64,000 bases of DNA from Sipunculus nudus (taxonomy: Eukaryota; Annelida; Sipuncula; Golfingiida; Sipunculidae). The stretch is taken from the NCBI GenBank assembly GCA_026874595.1, contig CM049317.1, positions 67,546,118 through 67,610,117 of the forward strand, read 5' to 3'. Of the stretch, positions 25,238-36,329 are shown piece after piece. The position numbers and the translations under genes were made by a program. Each line of letters starts with the position of its first letter. Within the stretch, counting starts at the first letter, position 1. The notes under the pieces were generated by a model. The model was not told the origin of the DNA, searched no databases, and saw only the letters and a list, made by a program, of their open reading frames with translations.

Positions 25238-26590
25238 ATATATAATATATATATATATCATATATATGTATATAGATAGCGACAGAAAGAGAGACAGACA
25301 GAGATTGGAGAGAGAGAAAGAGAAAGAGACAGAGAGAGAGAGACGCACAGTCCTTTTTTGTGCGCTTAATTTAAGATTGATCACAGGTAGCTTCAGGCAT
25401 ACTTTTTAAAGATATACTTATACTTATACTTTGACAAACTTTATACACTGTTGTAGCAAATTTTAATTTCTTAGCAGCAAAGTACTGTTCTAGGGGAAAT
25501 ATTAAGAGAGAGAAAGAGAGAAAAAGAGATCGCTTAATTACACCAACCTATAAAATGTATCATCTTCACTAGTTTGAACTAAGTGTTTGGGGTAATGTTA
25601 AGTCAAATTAAAATGATCAAAACCAACGATTATTTAAACCAATGTCTGAGGCCACTGCCGGAGGCTTTGGCATATATCTGATTTTACTTGGGGAAAAAAT
25701 CGTGACATTCCCCCAATGAAACTAGTAAACGGCAAACAACCCTGAAAAGTAATGCACAAATCCATGGAAGAGGTAAAATGCAATCGCGACTTTGAAAACG
25801 GAGAGGATTTAACCTGCTTCCGATTAAATTTTAACACTGACAGTCCTGTATTTCCTCTGCACAAAATATTTGTTTGCTGCACAGTATTGTGAACTTATTG
25901 TTAATTATATGGATGAATGGCTTAATATATTTGACACCCGAAGCCGTCGTCGACATTAACACTTTATTTGAAAAAAAAAAAAAAAATCTCTTCTTTGTAG
26001 GTGTCTCCCTTAGAGACAAAAAAAACCAAGTCAAGCCGATTTCAAAGGTTGACCTAGAAAGTAGAACTCAGAGAAATGGAAGAATATAAGCCTCTGGAAT
26101 ATTGCATCTCGGGGGAGTGGAAGCATGAAGGAATTATCTACTCTTATAAAACTCCACGTGAAGTCTTGGCTGAAATTCCTGACTGGTCGATTCATCCTGA
26201 CGACGTGATTGTTGCTGGCTATCCAAAATCAGGCAAGTTAAAGACCTTGCAAAATCGCTGACATAATTATTACTTTAAATATACTACTTTAATTATCGAA
26301 TATCGGCAGCAATATATCCTTAAAGCATTGCATGATAAACAGAACATTTAAATGTATATATCAAGGAACAAACGTGTTCCTGGAGGCAGACGGCCATTCA
26401 CGGGCCTTGGCCTATAGAATCAACACAATGACAATGCCATTGGGCCATTGTTGGTACCTTTGTAATTCAATAGCCTGTTAATTATCATTGTCATAAGGTA
26501 ATCGTAAAATTCATTAATAGTCAAACGACGGCTCACATTTATGATTATAGTCTTTACCAAAGGTTATGTTATTACAATAACTTGATGGTT
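22311..26590 (+). repeat. Local segmental duplication, copy B (flank plus functional exon 1)
   Basis: This repeats the blocks of 19190-22310 in the same order, up to the first part of intron 1, where the word TTGTCATAARGTAATSGTAAA is shared at about 22230 and 26487. Copy B lacks the 1 kb inside copy A but has gained about 2.2 kb between 23700 and 26030, including (TA)n and (GA)n tracts. Apart from exon 1 no coding sequence is supported. Confidence 0.65.
25168..25345. repeat. (TA)n followed by (GA)n microsatellite
   Basis: A long TA tract, briefly interrupted, runs from about 25168 to 25275. It is followed by a degenerate GAGAGACAGA tract to about 25345. It lies in the part of copy B that has no counterpart in copy A. 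Confidence 0.9.
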
Positions 26591-27385
26591 AATAATGAAT
26601 TTTCTCAAGGGATTTAATTTAACTGTTGTATTTTAATTCCACAAGGGAACAACTGGGTCGTTACAATTGTCAGTGCTATTCTGAAAGCAGAGGCGCTGCA
26701 AACATTTGTAGAGGAAGGTATGAACGGAATTGAAACTGAACCAATCGAATTTCTCACTCATAAAATAATTACTGAAGAGGTAGTCCATCCTAGAGTTCTT
26801 TTCACACATCTCCTGCCATCTCGACTTCCTGTGGCATTATCAACCAACAGGAACAAAGTAATTCATTTATTGCGGAATCCAAATGATATCGCCGTGTCTT
26901 ACTATCACTTTCACCGTATGTTCAAACCCTTTGGCTGTTTTAAAGGATCATGGGAAGAGTTTTTCCCTTTCTTCATTCAAGGAAATATTGCTTACAGTAG
27001 CTGGCATGATCACACCAAAGAATGGGCAAAAAATGCACAACATTTGAATGTTAAGCGGTTATGTTATGAAGATATAATTTCCGACCCTGCTGGTATGGTG
27101 AAGGATCTGGCCTCCTTTCTTGAGATAAGTGTCACTGCTAAACACGTAGAGATGATTGTGGAAATAATCAGCTTTAAGAAGATGTTAAAGTATTCAAAGC
27201 TCAATGACCCGGATCCGGAAGTAAATCAAGAAATATCCCCTTTTATGCGAAAGGGTAAAGTTGGGGACTGGAAGAATTATTTCACTGCAGAACAGACACT
27301 GCAGGCTGAGGAAAAGTATGCAGAACTGGTGAGTGAAACTGGGCTGAAATTGAGGTTTGAATTAAGCAAACGACTTAAAGACTAG
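26076..27385 (+). CDS. Cytosolic sulfotransferase (SULT family), two coding exons
   Basis: Exon 1 is 26076-26232 and exon 2 is 26646-27385 (stop TAG), giving about 298 aa, the normal SULT length. These enzymes transfer sulfate from PAPS to hydroxyl or amino groups of small molecules in the cytosol. The 5-prime PAPS-binding motif GYPKSG spans the phase-1 splice and continues as NNW in exon 2. THLLPSRLP carries the expected catalytic His. RNPNDIAVSYYHF is the 3-prime phosphate-binding motif with its Arg and Ser. RKGKVGDWKNYFT near the C terminus is the classic RKGxxGDWKNxFT signature. There is no signal peptide or membrane segment, which distinguishes it from Golgi sulfotransferases. The intron (26233-26645) starts GCAAGT and ends AG, a GC-AG intron. 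The substrate cannot be inferred. A duplicated exon 1 lies 4.3 kb upstream. Confidence 0.92.
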
Positions 27386-27808
27386 AAACCATACAACAGG
27401 TTGCGAATTAATTAACAAGTAATATTTTTTTTCAAGCCGGTTGTATATGCCAGTTTACTGATAACCCCAAAAACACATTTGTAAATCATGCACGTCGAAC
27501 AAGCTTATTTTGTGCTTTGTGCGATTTGCGCCATTTGGTCGGTACCATATATTAAATTCAACTGAATCATCTTTATTAATTGACATTTGGACCTTACTGT
27601 GGGCGAACATTTGAGAGTGGAGGAAAATTTTGCTGAGAATGTGCAGACGATACAGTGGTGTCTTCATTTTAAAAGCATTGTTAAAATTATTGCTAATGCC
27701 ATTCTTTGCCATTCGTTTTCAAAGGGGTTTAACCCATTTTTTTATAATTTGTTTTCTAAAACATTTGGCCTTATGGCAAAGAAAAGAAAGTTTGCATACA
27801 GCACAGGA

Positions 27809-27811
<3 letters not shown>

Positions 27812-27898
<87 letters not shown>
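27812..27898. repeat. (TA)n microsatellite downstream of the sulfotransferase
   Basis: A TA tract with a single interruption. It creates spurious Tyr-Ile reading frames on the plus strand (27587-27913) that are not genes. Confidence 0.95.
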
Positions 27899-27902
<4 letters not shown>

Positions 27903-30900
27903 CAAAGGTATAATTACCTAATACTTTGGCCGCACTGTATGTTGACGTATGTACGTTAGGTATAAGTATTCACTCATACCATCAGGCATGTTCATGTATG
28001 TATATTTTAGACATGCATGTCTTTTTGGTCTTGTTTTCCAATTAGTGAATTCATTCTGTCTGTATATTTTCATATATTTCATATTCAGTTCATTACATAT
28101 CGTTACACTTGGGGAACTTGAATGTCATTTAGCTCTGGTAAGACATTTTACAGAGCCAGGTTCATTCCCTATATACAATGAATTTTTATCCAGAAATTGG
28201 CTTAGAAGTAATCACATGATAAAAAAAGTCCAAAGTAATATGTTATCGGGTGATATGAATTAACGAAATTTAATAACTATAGATGCAAATTACTGTAAAA
28301 TATTTACTAGGATATTGTACTAAGATATTTAACAATACTAGGATACTAGGATATTGTTGGATCAGTTCATGGATAAAAAAAGGCAGATTCATATAATTCT
28401 ATAGGGTTCTGTGCTAAAATAAATGGCTATCACGTACATCAGCGTAGAGCATACCTTAATTTCAGAAACTTTTTTTTATTACAAAGTCTAAATGCCAATG
28501 ACCTTACAACAATGAACATGTACATGATCCTTTGACACGCGCGTCTTGTCAGTAATTGCAAGCAACAATACTAATACGTGAAAGGTAATCACTCCATCCT
28601 TAATGCCGTCATAGTGAATAAGGAATTGTCTTGAATATTCATTATTATTATTTACAACTGTGTACCTGGCTAAGTGTATTGAACTTTTCTGCTAACCTGC
28701 TAGTTACATTGAAAAACATTAAACATTCAGTTACAAATAAGCAACTCTTGCTTTTCTTCCAGTTGTCTCTGGGTATGTTGCACAGGTGTATTAGATCCTT
28801 TCGTGTATTAGGAATCTGAAATTATTTTACCTGACGATGCCGCCTTTTCTGTTTCTGATAACGCCGAGTCTGATAATACCGTTTCATAACTTGTTACCTC
28901 TAACAGTGTTGTCTTGGATTCTGCATTATCTGGACCCGTTGCCCTAAACATGCTGTTCATGTATCTGTTATTGTCTCTGACGGATTGATTCAACATGCAG
29001 AAAGTCATATTTTCTGCCAGACATTTCAGTTTCAGTATGCATCGTGCGTACGGCTTAGACACAGTTGGCTCGAACCTGACATTCAGTTTCTATAGACCTC
29101 CCTACGTAATACGTATAACTCGCAGTCATCCAATATTCTTGTACCTGTCCGCACGTGAAGTTTCGATTCCAAGGTCAAATGGTAAAATGGATCAAAATTA
29201 TTCCACTGTAACACCGACATCATATAGTAAAATCGGTCTTAATGAACATTAAGCAATTTGTGGTTGGTGTCATTCCAACTTTAGTAGAATCTTAGATAAC
29301 TAAAGAACCTGATGCATGTCAGGTTCGAACCATTTATGTTTAATAAATATGAGTTATAAAAAACTAAAAAAAACTGGAGTTGAAAATGCTTCGTGTCATA
29401 TGACTGGTTCAATGAGGGAACCCCTGGGATTTTCTTTAAGACATCAGTTTCCGCTACCACGCGGGCGAGAGTCACGACGTTTGTGAAGTTGTGTACATAA
29501 ATCTGAATTATTAATAAGTAAAGTGAACCTTTATAGACGCTATGAGCCATGATGACTTTGCCAAGATTTTTGAAAAAAAAAACTTGTCCAGTAGGCTAAA
29601 CAAACAGAGATAAAGTATAATAATATTATACCTCAGCACCCATTCCCAGTAAAATAATCATTATGATAGCAGTGCCTCACAAACGGTAAAAGGCGTTAGT
29701 GGAGATCCGTCATCGGTGCGTCTACCCAGATCTCCGGGTTCCGTCCTATGTAGTAACGGATTAGGACAGATTTTTTTTTCACCAGAATTTCACACAGTGC
29801 ATGGCGATCGTGCTGGCATGGTCACTTTGTTACCAAAAACACTGAACATTATATGTAAATGTGGTTGTTCCATTGAAACAGAACTCAAAATACTTCAGCC
29901 ATTGATTCACGCTAACAGGTCGCTGAGAAGGCCAACTAATTGTACAAATTTATAACTGCAAACCTTGTGCAACTCTAAGAAGAATATGGGTGCTTATTTT
30001 TTAGGGCGATGGACGATGACAGTGAAGCTAAGCTTTTTCATGTTTTGAGAAAGAACACATCAGCCCTTCCCAAAGGCACCATACATGGAATAGGATGTAC
30101 ATCACGGATCTTAGCTAGTTTTCTACAGCAGACATCATCAAGAAGTCCGTACAACTAAAGGAGGCATGATAAACCCTATCGCATGGATTCACCTCTCTTC
30201 CAAACCGATTTCAACTTGGTGAAAACCGAATAATTACCGGCTCTTATTTGATGTTGCCATTAAATCATAACATATATACTTTAATATACTATAATAGTAT
30301 ATTATAATTCCATAACTTTACCAATGTGTGGAACCGTGTTAATCATTTTTTTATGTTTGTAATTTGTAATAACATTCAGCATACATGATTCATCTGTTTA
30401 ATATTTTCTAGTATAATTTACTAAGAACAATTGTTATTTGTGTCATTAAGATATCTGTAGCTATTAAGTCTATTGTGCTGGCGCTTAACCAATGTGTTGA
30501 TGACTGGAAGTTTATAAATACCAACGAAAAGTTTTGAATCGATAACCCGAACGTTTTGTTGAAGGAAGACAGGAAGAGAGAGAGTGATTTAGTTTATTTC
30601 AAGTTGATATAAAGCTGGTTCAAACAAAAGCTGTTGAGCTGGTAAACTATCGTTTACACTGTGTTCTATTTGGGTGATGTGCCTAAGAAACACAAAAAAC
30701 ATGCTATTTCATGACCTTTGTTGCAAGATAAACATTTTCACCTTTTAGTTAGGACATAGGGGTGGTCTCTACATGCATTCAGCCTCATGACCACCTGGTA
30801 TCTGTTGATATACAGAACGTGTTTCATCATGTAAACTTCGCTGAACCTGATCGTGATTATTGGGTTATGACTGTTTTATATATGGTTTGTAATACCCTTT

Positions 30901-33079
30901 GATCTGTCTTTCATTTCATAATAAGATTGGCAAGTGCCTGACACCTGTTGTCACTTTCATCAGGTCACATGGTGTATAAATTACGCAATACGTGGGCGAT
31001 TTTCTGATGTGTCATATGATTTAGATATACTAAAATACAGATTCTACTACAAGGCTGAATTCTTACTTGGGCTGAGACACTGACTCTTTCTTCGAAACAG
31101 TCGTATTTGGGACATATAATAACACTGAGAGTGATACTCCAATAAATCCGAGTTCATAAGTTAAGAAAGGCACATCACAAATTCTATGACTGGAATCGGT
31201 GTATGCTAGAGTGTTCGGTTGTGCTGCCGGTCAATGTATTTCACTCTGCTACAGGGAAACTGCATGGACATTGAAGCTTCGGTTTGTCATCTGGAACATG
31301 TCATCATATCATCTGGAACAAATTGGTGACATAGTTAGCGACATCTTTATTACTTTGATATGTAACAATCATGCAGACTCATATAAAAGTAAGGTCAACG
31401 CTTTAAGGTTTAAAGCTTTCCCCTCCAAAGCAAAAAGTGTAGTATCATATTAAGCGGATAGTCAAAGCACATATCCCGGCAATCTCATCCATCTAAACAC
31501 GAAGTACAAATGGACTGTACACCCCAGGTTTTCAATATATTATTGGGTCCTTATGCTGTGGACCGATTCGTGTGTCTATGAAATTAGCAGTTGCTGAACT
31601 GTTGTTCATGTATATGTATAGGTTTCTGTATGAATGAATTCAATTTATTTGTTTGTGTTTTTTGCGAATGTATCTTACGATCAATGTGATGTTTGAAGCT
31701 AACCAGTTTTTGATACCTAATGAGAAAGCCTATGTTGTTAAAGCTGTACTGCTTTGTACTATGTATGTGATATCTGGCAGCCTGTGCTTCTGTGATGCAC
31801 TTAAAGATCTTTCACTCCCGTCTTATATCCATTAAACAAAGACATTCGCGAATTCAAAGGACCAGATTCATTATCAGTGTGAAAAGTATTTTGACATCTT
31901 CTAGTGAACTTTAGGTAATATTTTACCTTCACCCTTCTAGGACCTTTCACAGACCTGTTTTCATTATTGATACTTTATTATGATTTTTTTGCCATTCCAC
32001 TCCTACGATTTTCGATTAAAGGCTACATACACAGTATAAATAAAAACCCCGTAAGACGAGTAGGTCCATTTGGTAAACATTTGATAGCAGAAAAAGTGTT
32101 GTTGCCTGATGAAAAGTTTATCTGCACCATCAGTGCCCAGTATGTATTAAAGCACTTCTTTATCAAGGATACCTCCGTATTTTGGATGCATTCTCAAGGA
32201 CACTCGGTGATGGAGTATGTTCAGGTGTCAGATTAAAACTTTACATAACACACAAAACCAACTTTCCATTCTTCCGTGATGGAGTATCTGATATAATATC
32301 AATATTTTCAAATACTAACTCAAAGTCTCATTCCATAACTTATTAACTTTGTTAGATGATTTATGTGGATTTAAAGAACGGGATCGAAACTTACAGATAT
32401 AGGACCGAGAAAAAGAATTCATCAGGAGACAGCATCTGACGGCAGAAATAGTTTTCAAGTTGAAGGCTATGGATAATTTATTAAAATAAAGTTAAATACA
32501 GAGGATGAATATATTGTAGTATGCTCAATATATCTTCATCCTGTTTCCTTAATTGTTTCCCAACACGATAAAATCCCATATAATTCGATCTACGAAGTAA
32601 CATAGAAATAAAACGTTTGAGCATGGGAGTGTCAGTTGGTACTGCAACTGACAATATGAAGTATCCCTTGACATACGAAAAGTCAAAGAATTGTTGTTAG
32701 AATACCAAATGATAACTGTTTCAAGACTAGCCGTAAATTTTGCAATCAATGTGGCTAGTCAAATGATCCTGTATGCTTCTATTCTATTGAATATTTAAAC
32801 TTAAATGGGGAAGATATTCATTTCACTGAATTGAAAATCCATGTTGGCATTTTGCATTTTATTACAAATTCAGGGAAAGAATGAAGCGACATTTACGGTC
32901 GGCTGCGTCACGGGGACTTTGGAGAGCTTAACACATTCAATGTATTGATAAACAGCAACCTCCAGGCAAAACAAGCAGCTGTTCCGTTAGTGTTGGACTG
33001 GGTGACTCAGCTGACACACTCAACAGTCTCAAGTTCTGGGAAGAAAGGGCCGGCCGAAGAAAGGTGACATAGCAACAAT
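27899..33079. other. Long non-genic stretch, probably with decayed repeats
   Basis: About 5.2 kb of AT-rich sequence. Reading frames are short, lack recognisable domains and have no clear splice signals. Small local repeats (ACTAGGATATTG near 28310-28360) are present. One 39-codon stretch at 30783 looks faintly like reverse transcriptase and is listed separately. I cannot support any gene here. Confidence 0.45.
30783..30899 (+). pseudogene. Possible decayed BEL/Pao-type reverse transcriptase scrap
   Basis: One frame reads HLVSVDIQNVFHHVNFAEPD followed by RDYWVMTVL. This resembles motif A of BEL/Pao reverse transcriptases (a V-x-DI-x-x-MF-x-QV pattern followed by a RD-x-LRFLW stretch). The frame is broken on both sides, and no other domain is visible. 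The match is judged by eye from a short segment, so chance similarity is possible. Confidence 0.22.
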
Positions 33080-33137
33080 ATGGAGTCAGTTCCGTTGTCT
33101 GTACTTCTCATATATAGCTTAACGATACTCCAAGCTT
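33080..33137 (+). CDS. Putative signal-peptide first exon of a secreted or membrane protein
   Basis: ATG at 33080 (context AACAATATGG) encodes MESVPLSVLLIYSLTILQA, a textbook signal peptide with a hydrophobic core and a small residue for cleavage. It is followed at 33138 by a GTGAGT donor in phase 1, a very common arrangement for signal-peptide exons. A polypyrimidine-like stretch and TTTCAG acceptor occur 62 bp downstream (33194-33199). However, the sequence after it is the antisense end of a Penelope-like element and stops after nine codons. The rest of the gene is probably displaced by the retroelement cluster, or lies further away. No downstream exon could be assigned. Confidence 0.45.
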
Positions 33138-33199
33138 GTGAGTGATTTTTATTTACCCGTCTATTTATCTTGTAGTTATATATAATTATATTGTTTCAG

Positions 33200-34855
33200 G
33201 TTGGGCATACAACTGCAGCTTATTTTGACTGTATTACGGTTGAAAATTTTGTGGAGAACGTGCTTTTTTAGGAAATTCTTCGTCGAGGATTTTCAAGAAG
33301 GATTGTCCTATGTTGGTGGCGACGTTTTTGCTGAAGGGTGGGTAGTACCAGGTAATGTTTCTGCGTCGTTTTCTCTTTTGTTGTGTTTGTTGGTCTGAAT
33401 TGACTTTAAATTGCAGTTGGCATTTAAATCCACTTCTCCTGAGAGACTCTTGGTATAAAGGGGCGGCTTTGGTGAAGGTTACCTCATCACACGAAATTTC
33501 GCAGAGTCTGTTGTTTATTGATTCTGGTATGTTCCTGACTATTCTTGGTGGGTGGTTGGATTTGTGGTTCACGTATGTTGGGGTGTTGTTGGGTTTGTTG
33601 TATGGATCGTATTTGTCTGTAATAAGGTTAAATGTGACGTCCAGGAAATCTACAACTTTCTCATTTGCTTCAATTTTTATTTTTAGTCCATGATTTTGAA
33701 TATAGTGTTTAAGTCTTTTTTATGTTTTCTATCCGGGGTCGCGTTAATAATCCCAAGTCCGTCGTCCCGGTAAAGCCCGAAGTCGTTGCCATGTTTACTG
33801 GTGATCTCGTCAAGTAGGAAAAGGCCGACTAGTTCGCAGGTTTCTGCTCCGTCGAAGCTGCCCATCGTCACGTCGAATAACCCAGGTGTGGTCCTTTTCA
33901 CCCATGGCTGTCCAGAGTGGTACAGGTAGGCTTTTTTGGAGTGGATGATAATGTTTTGTTCCTCGGGGGTTATCTTGGCATATTTTGTGGCAAATTCTAA
34001 TGCAGAGTTCAGAAGTTTGGCGGAAATTGATTGGTGGAAGTCGACCACATTGAATGTGATGAATGAGTGTTTGTCTTTCTGCCCTATGCTATTAAACCAT
34101 GATATAACCGCTGTTGTGTTTTTCCACTGGTTCAGTCCTGTATGTTCCCGGATGTCTCTTTTGATTCGTTCCAACAAATGTTTGCTAATTTTTCCAATTT
34201 CAGATTTAGTTGGATTGATAGGGCGGCATGTTGGGTTGTTGTCGAAATTTGGTTTATGATCTTTCAGAGTTATAAACGCTTCTCTCTTCGCTGTAGTGCT
34301 AATTCTGTCGTCCAGTCCCAGTTTTTCGGAAATATGTTTGGCCCCTAGCTCGTTGTTGTGGATAGCTTCCTGGTTCGTCTTCTTGTATGATTTTGTTATG
34401 CACTTTTCCAGTAGTTCCGTGTATGTAGTTTCCTCCAGTTTGGAGTAGTTGTTAGTTTTATCTGCAGGTACTAGCAGTTGGTCTGTTTGTTTTATTTTCT
34501 TACTGATGTCTGTTGTTAGTTGTCTTTGGAACCGGCAGTTGATTTGGCGGAATTTAATCGTTTCGATCATTTGTTGCATTCTTTTCTCAAAGTTTGACAT
34601 TTCTGGTACGGAGTGCGGTGTTCTTCTCGAATTAAATCCAAAGTGTTCTTTATCCTCTTTTGGTTTTGCTTCGGGGTTCAGGTAGAAATAAGCTTTCCAT
34701 CGCATTCGCTTGCATAGTTGTTCTGTTTTCTCGATCAGTTTTACCAGGTATTCCCTTCGGCTGGGCAATGGGATGTTTTTGGTGGAGTAGTCGAAGTTTG
34801 TTGATTCCATGCTATCAATTCTTGCACAGAGTGCTCAACATATTATGGAGCAATA
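33200..34855 (-). pseudogene. Penelope-like element (PLE) reverse transcriptase, frameshifted and 3-prime truncated
   Basis: Reading leftwards from ATG at 34810, the protein runs about 375 codons to a frameshift near 33690 and resumes in another frame (KIKIEANEKVVDFLDVTFN, then SNHPPRIVRNIPESINNRLC and WYYPPFSKNVATNIGQSFL) to about 33200. The N-terminal KNIPLPSRREYL and RMRWKAYFY segments, the CRPINPTKSEIG block and GLYRDDGL (motif C, both Asp kept) identify a PLE-type RT. Motif A reads FNVVDFHQSI where related copies have FDIVDFYPSI, so the first catalytic Asp and the following Tyr are lost. The copy ends just after a CSCMPNLKQ-like motif, before the expected C-terminal GIY-YIG domain. It is dead as an enzyme. 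The left boundary sits next to a signal-peptide exon. Confidence 0.85.
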
Positions 34856-34859
34856 GATA

Positions 34860-35629
34860 CAATTGTTCTTTCTAGGCTGTTGGCAATGCACTGAAGGCAA
34901 AATGCTCTATGTTATATCCAGAGCGTATCAATATATATCATGTGTAAGGAATCAAACGATTGTAAGCATCGTGTTTACTAATCAGTTTCGTACCCTTGTA
35001 CGGCACTCTTCAGAACGATATGAATGAAGGGGTTGTACATTGAACAACTGGTTGTTCACTGGAGCGTGTTTGTGGTTATTACAATGTGGATTTGTACAAC
35101 GTGCCTAATCTGGATTACTCTTTGTGTTAAGTTTACGGAACAGGAATTTGTTAGCGTGTCTACAACTTGTTACAAGTTCGTTGCGTTGGTTAAGCGTGGC
35201 CATGTTTTGTTTACATAAATGAAATATTTCTCCCACAGCCATAGGTTGCATCTGTTAGTTTCTACGGAATGTGCTTTGGCTTTTCTGAGTATTTTTCCAC
35301 TGTATTTCAAATTTGACGTTGTTCTCTTTTAGTTCCCAAATGTATTTGCTGAGTTCCGTACTATTCCTTTTTTCCGGGTGTCTGAACGATGTTTTATGGT
35401 TGTTATATCTTGTTTTGAAGGATTTTTCCGTGAGACCTATGTACGTTTCATCCGCCTTTCCGTTTTCTGTACTGACTGTGGCTTGGTATATGACAGATTT
35501 TGTGAGACATTGTCCGGGTGTTGGGAATTCACGGGGATTCCTGGAATTGCATTGAAACGTACTGATACGCTCTTGGTATACCATAGAGCACTTTGCCTTC
35601 AGTGCATTGCCAACAGCCTAGAAAGAATA

Positions 35630-35633
<4 letters not shown>
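34860..35633 (-). pseudogene. PLE GIY-YIG endonuclease fragment bounded by an inverted repeat
   Basis: The minus strand 35584-35255 encodes TKSVIYQATVSTENGK, ETYIGLTEKSFKTRYNNHKT and NSTELSKYIWELKENNVKFE. These are the GIY-YIG nuclease core of PLEs, with the IYQA and YIG strands, the Arg of TRYNNH and the Glu of TEL. It continues degenerately as CNLWLWEKYF to about 35090, the usual region after the nuclease. In PLEs this domain makes the target nick and normally lies C-terminal to RT; here it lies upstream of the RT at 34810. Its first 52 nt (35582-35633) recur inverted at 34860-34911 with two mismatches, and weaker similarity extends to about 34935. The piece is either a 5-prime truncated copy in tandem with the next element or part of a rearranged single element. 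Confidence 0.75.

Positions 35634-35672
<39 letters not shown>
35634..35672. repeat. (TA)n tract between two PLE copies
   Basis: A short TA run separates the GIY-YIG fragment from the next PLE. It may be the microsatellite into which one of the elements inserted. Confidence 0.9.
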
Positions 35673-35676
<4 letters not shown>

Positions 35677-35746
35677 GGTAGATTTACCCTCCGATGTAAA
35701 GTGTTTTAAGCCAGAGCGGTATAACTCTAAAGAAAAACAACAGTTA

Positions 35747-35794
35747 ATTCACAACAGTCTGTTTCACGGGATGCGACCTGATCATCAGGTGAAT
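35747..35794 (-). ncRNA. Hammerhead ribozyme of a Penelope-like element
   Basis: Reading the minus strand from 35794, the pieces appear in the order required for a hammerhead: stem I ATTCAC, core CTGATGA, a 16-nt stem-loop II segment with imperfect CAGG/CCCG pairing, core GAAA, a tiny stem III (ACAG facing CTGT across one base), U at the cleavage position, and GTGAAT closing a perfect 6-bp stem I. PLEs are known to carry minimal hammerheads with very short stem III in their pseudo-LTRs, thought to act as dimers. The location next to a PLE repeat end fits this. The weak stem II leaves activity uncertain. Confidence 0.7.
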
Positions 35795-36329
35795 GTGGTT
35801 AGAATGAAGCTAACGGCGTGGTTTGAAAAACCGAGACTTTACGAGATTACGAGAGTATGCTTTGTGCGATTCGGGGCGGGGGGGCATGTGAAAGACTGAC
35901 ACTGATCCTAATGTCCTCGGGTAAACAATAGGATTGGTCGGCGTACACGTGCGATACTGGAACATAACAGGGCAGGGCAAGGTGTTTATTGTTTGTTTTA
36001 AATTTTGAATATAATACAAAGATATATACCAGGATGCTCAATTAGCATATTGAACTAACTTGTAATAGGGTCTTGGAAGCAGTGAACATATCAGTAGTAT
36101 ACATATGATAAAAATACACATATACTATGAAAATACACAATATACAAGGCAAATATACTATACAATACTCATACCAACTTGAATCCACTCGGTAATCTCA
36201 CCATGATGTAGTGGTAACGCCATGTCCCTCATCAACAACAACCTGAACAGGTAAGTCTGCCCGGCGGATCCTCGTTGGGGGGGGGGGGTTGAAGGGGGCA
36301 CGCTGAATATTAGTACGAATACTAGGTTT

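Noticed and set aside
25079-25279. Tyr-Ile-rich reading frames over TA tracts (also at 17662, 27587, 35378, 45724, 49449 and 52379)
   Set aside because: Microsatellite translation; no domain outside the repeat.
33200-35633. Naiad-type PLE with a natural N-terminal GIY-YIG
   Set aside because: The nuclease piece is followed by the C-terminal Cys-rich tail of canonical PLEs and separated from the RT by stops and an inverted repeat, so fragment shuffling explains the order better.
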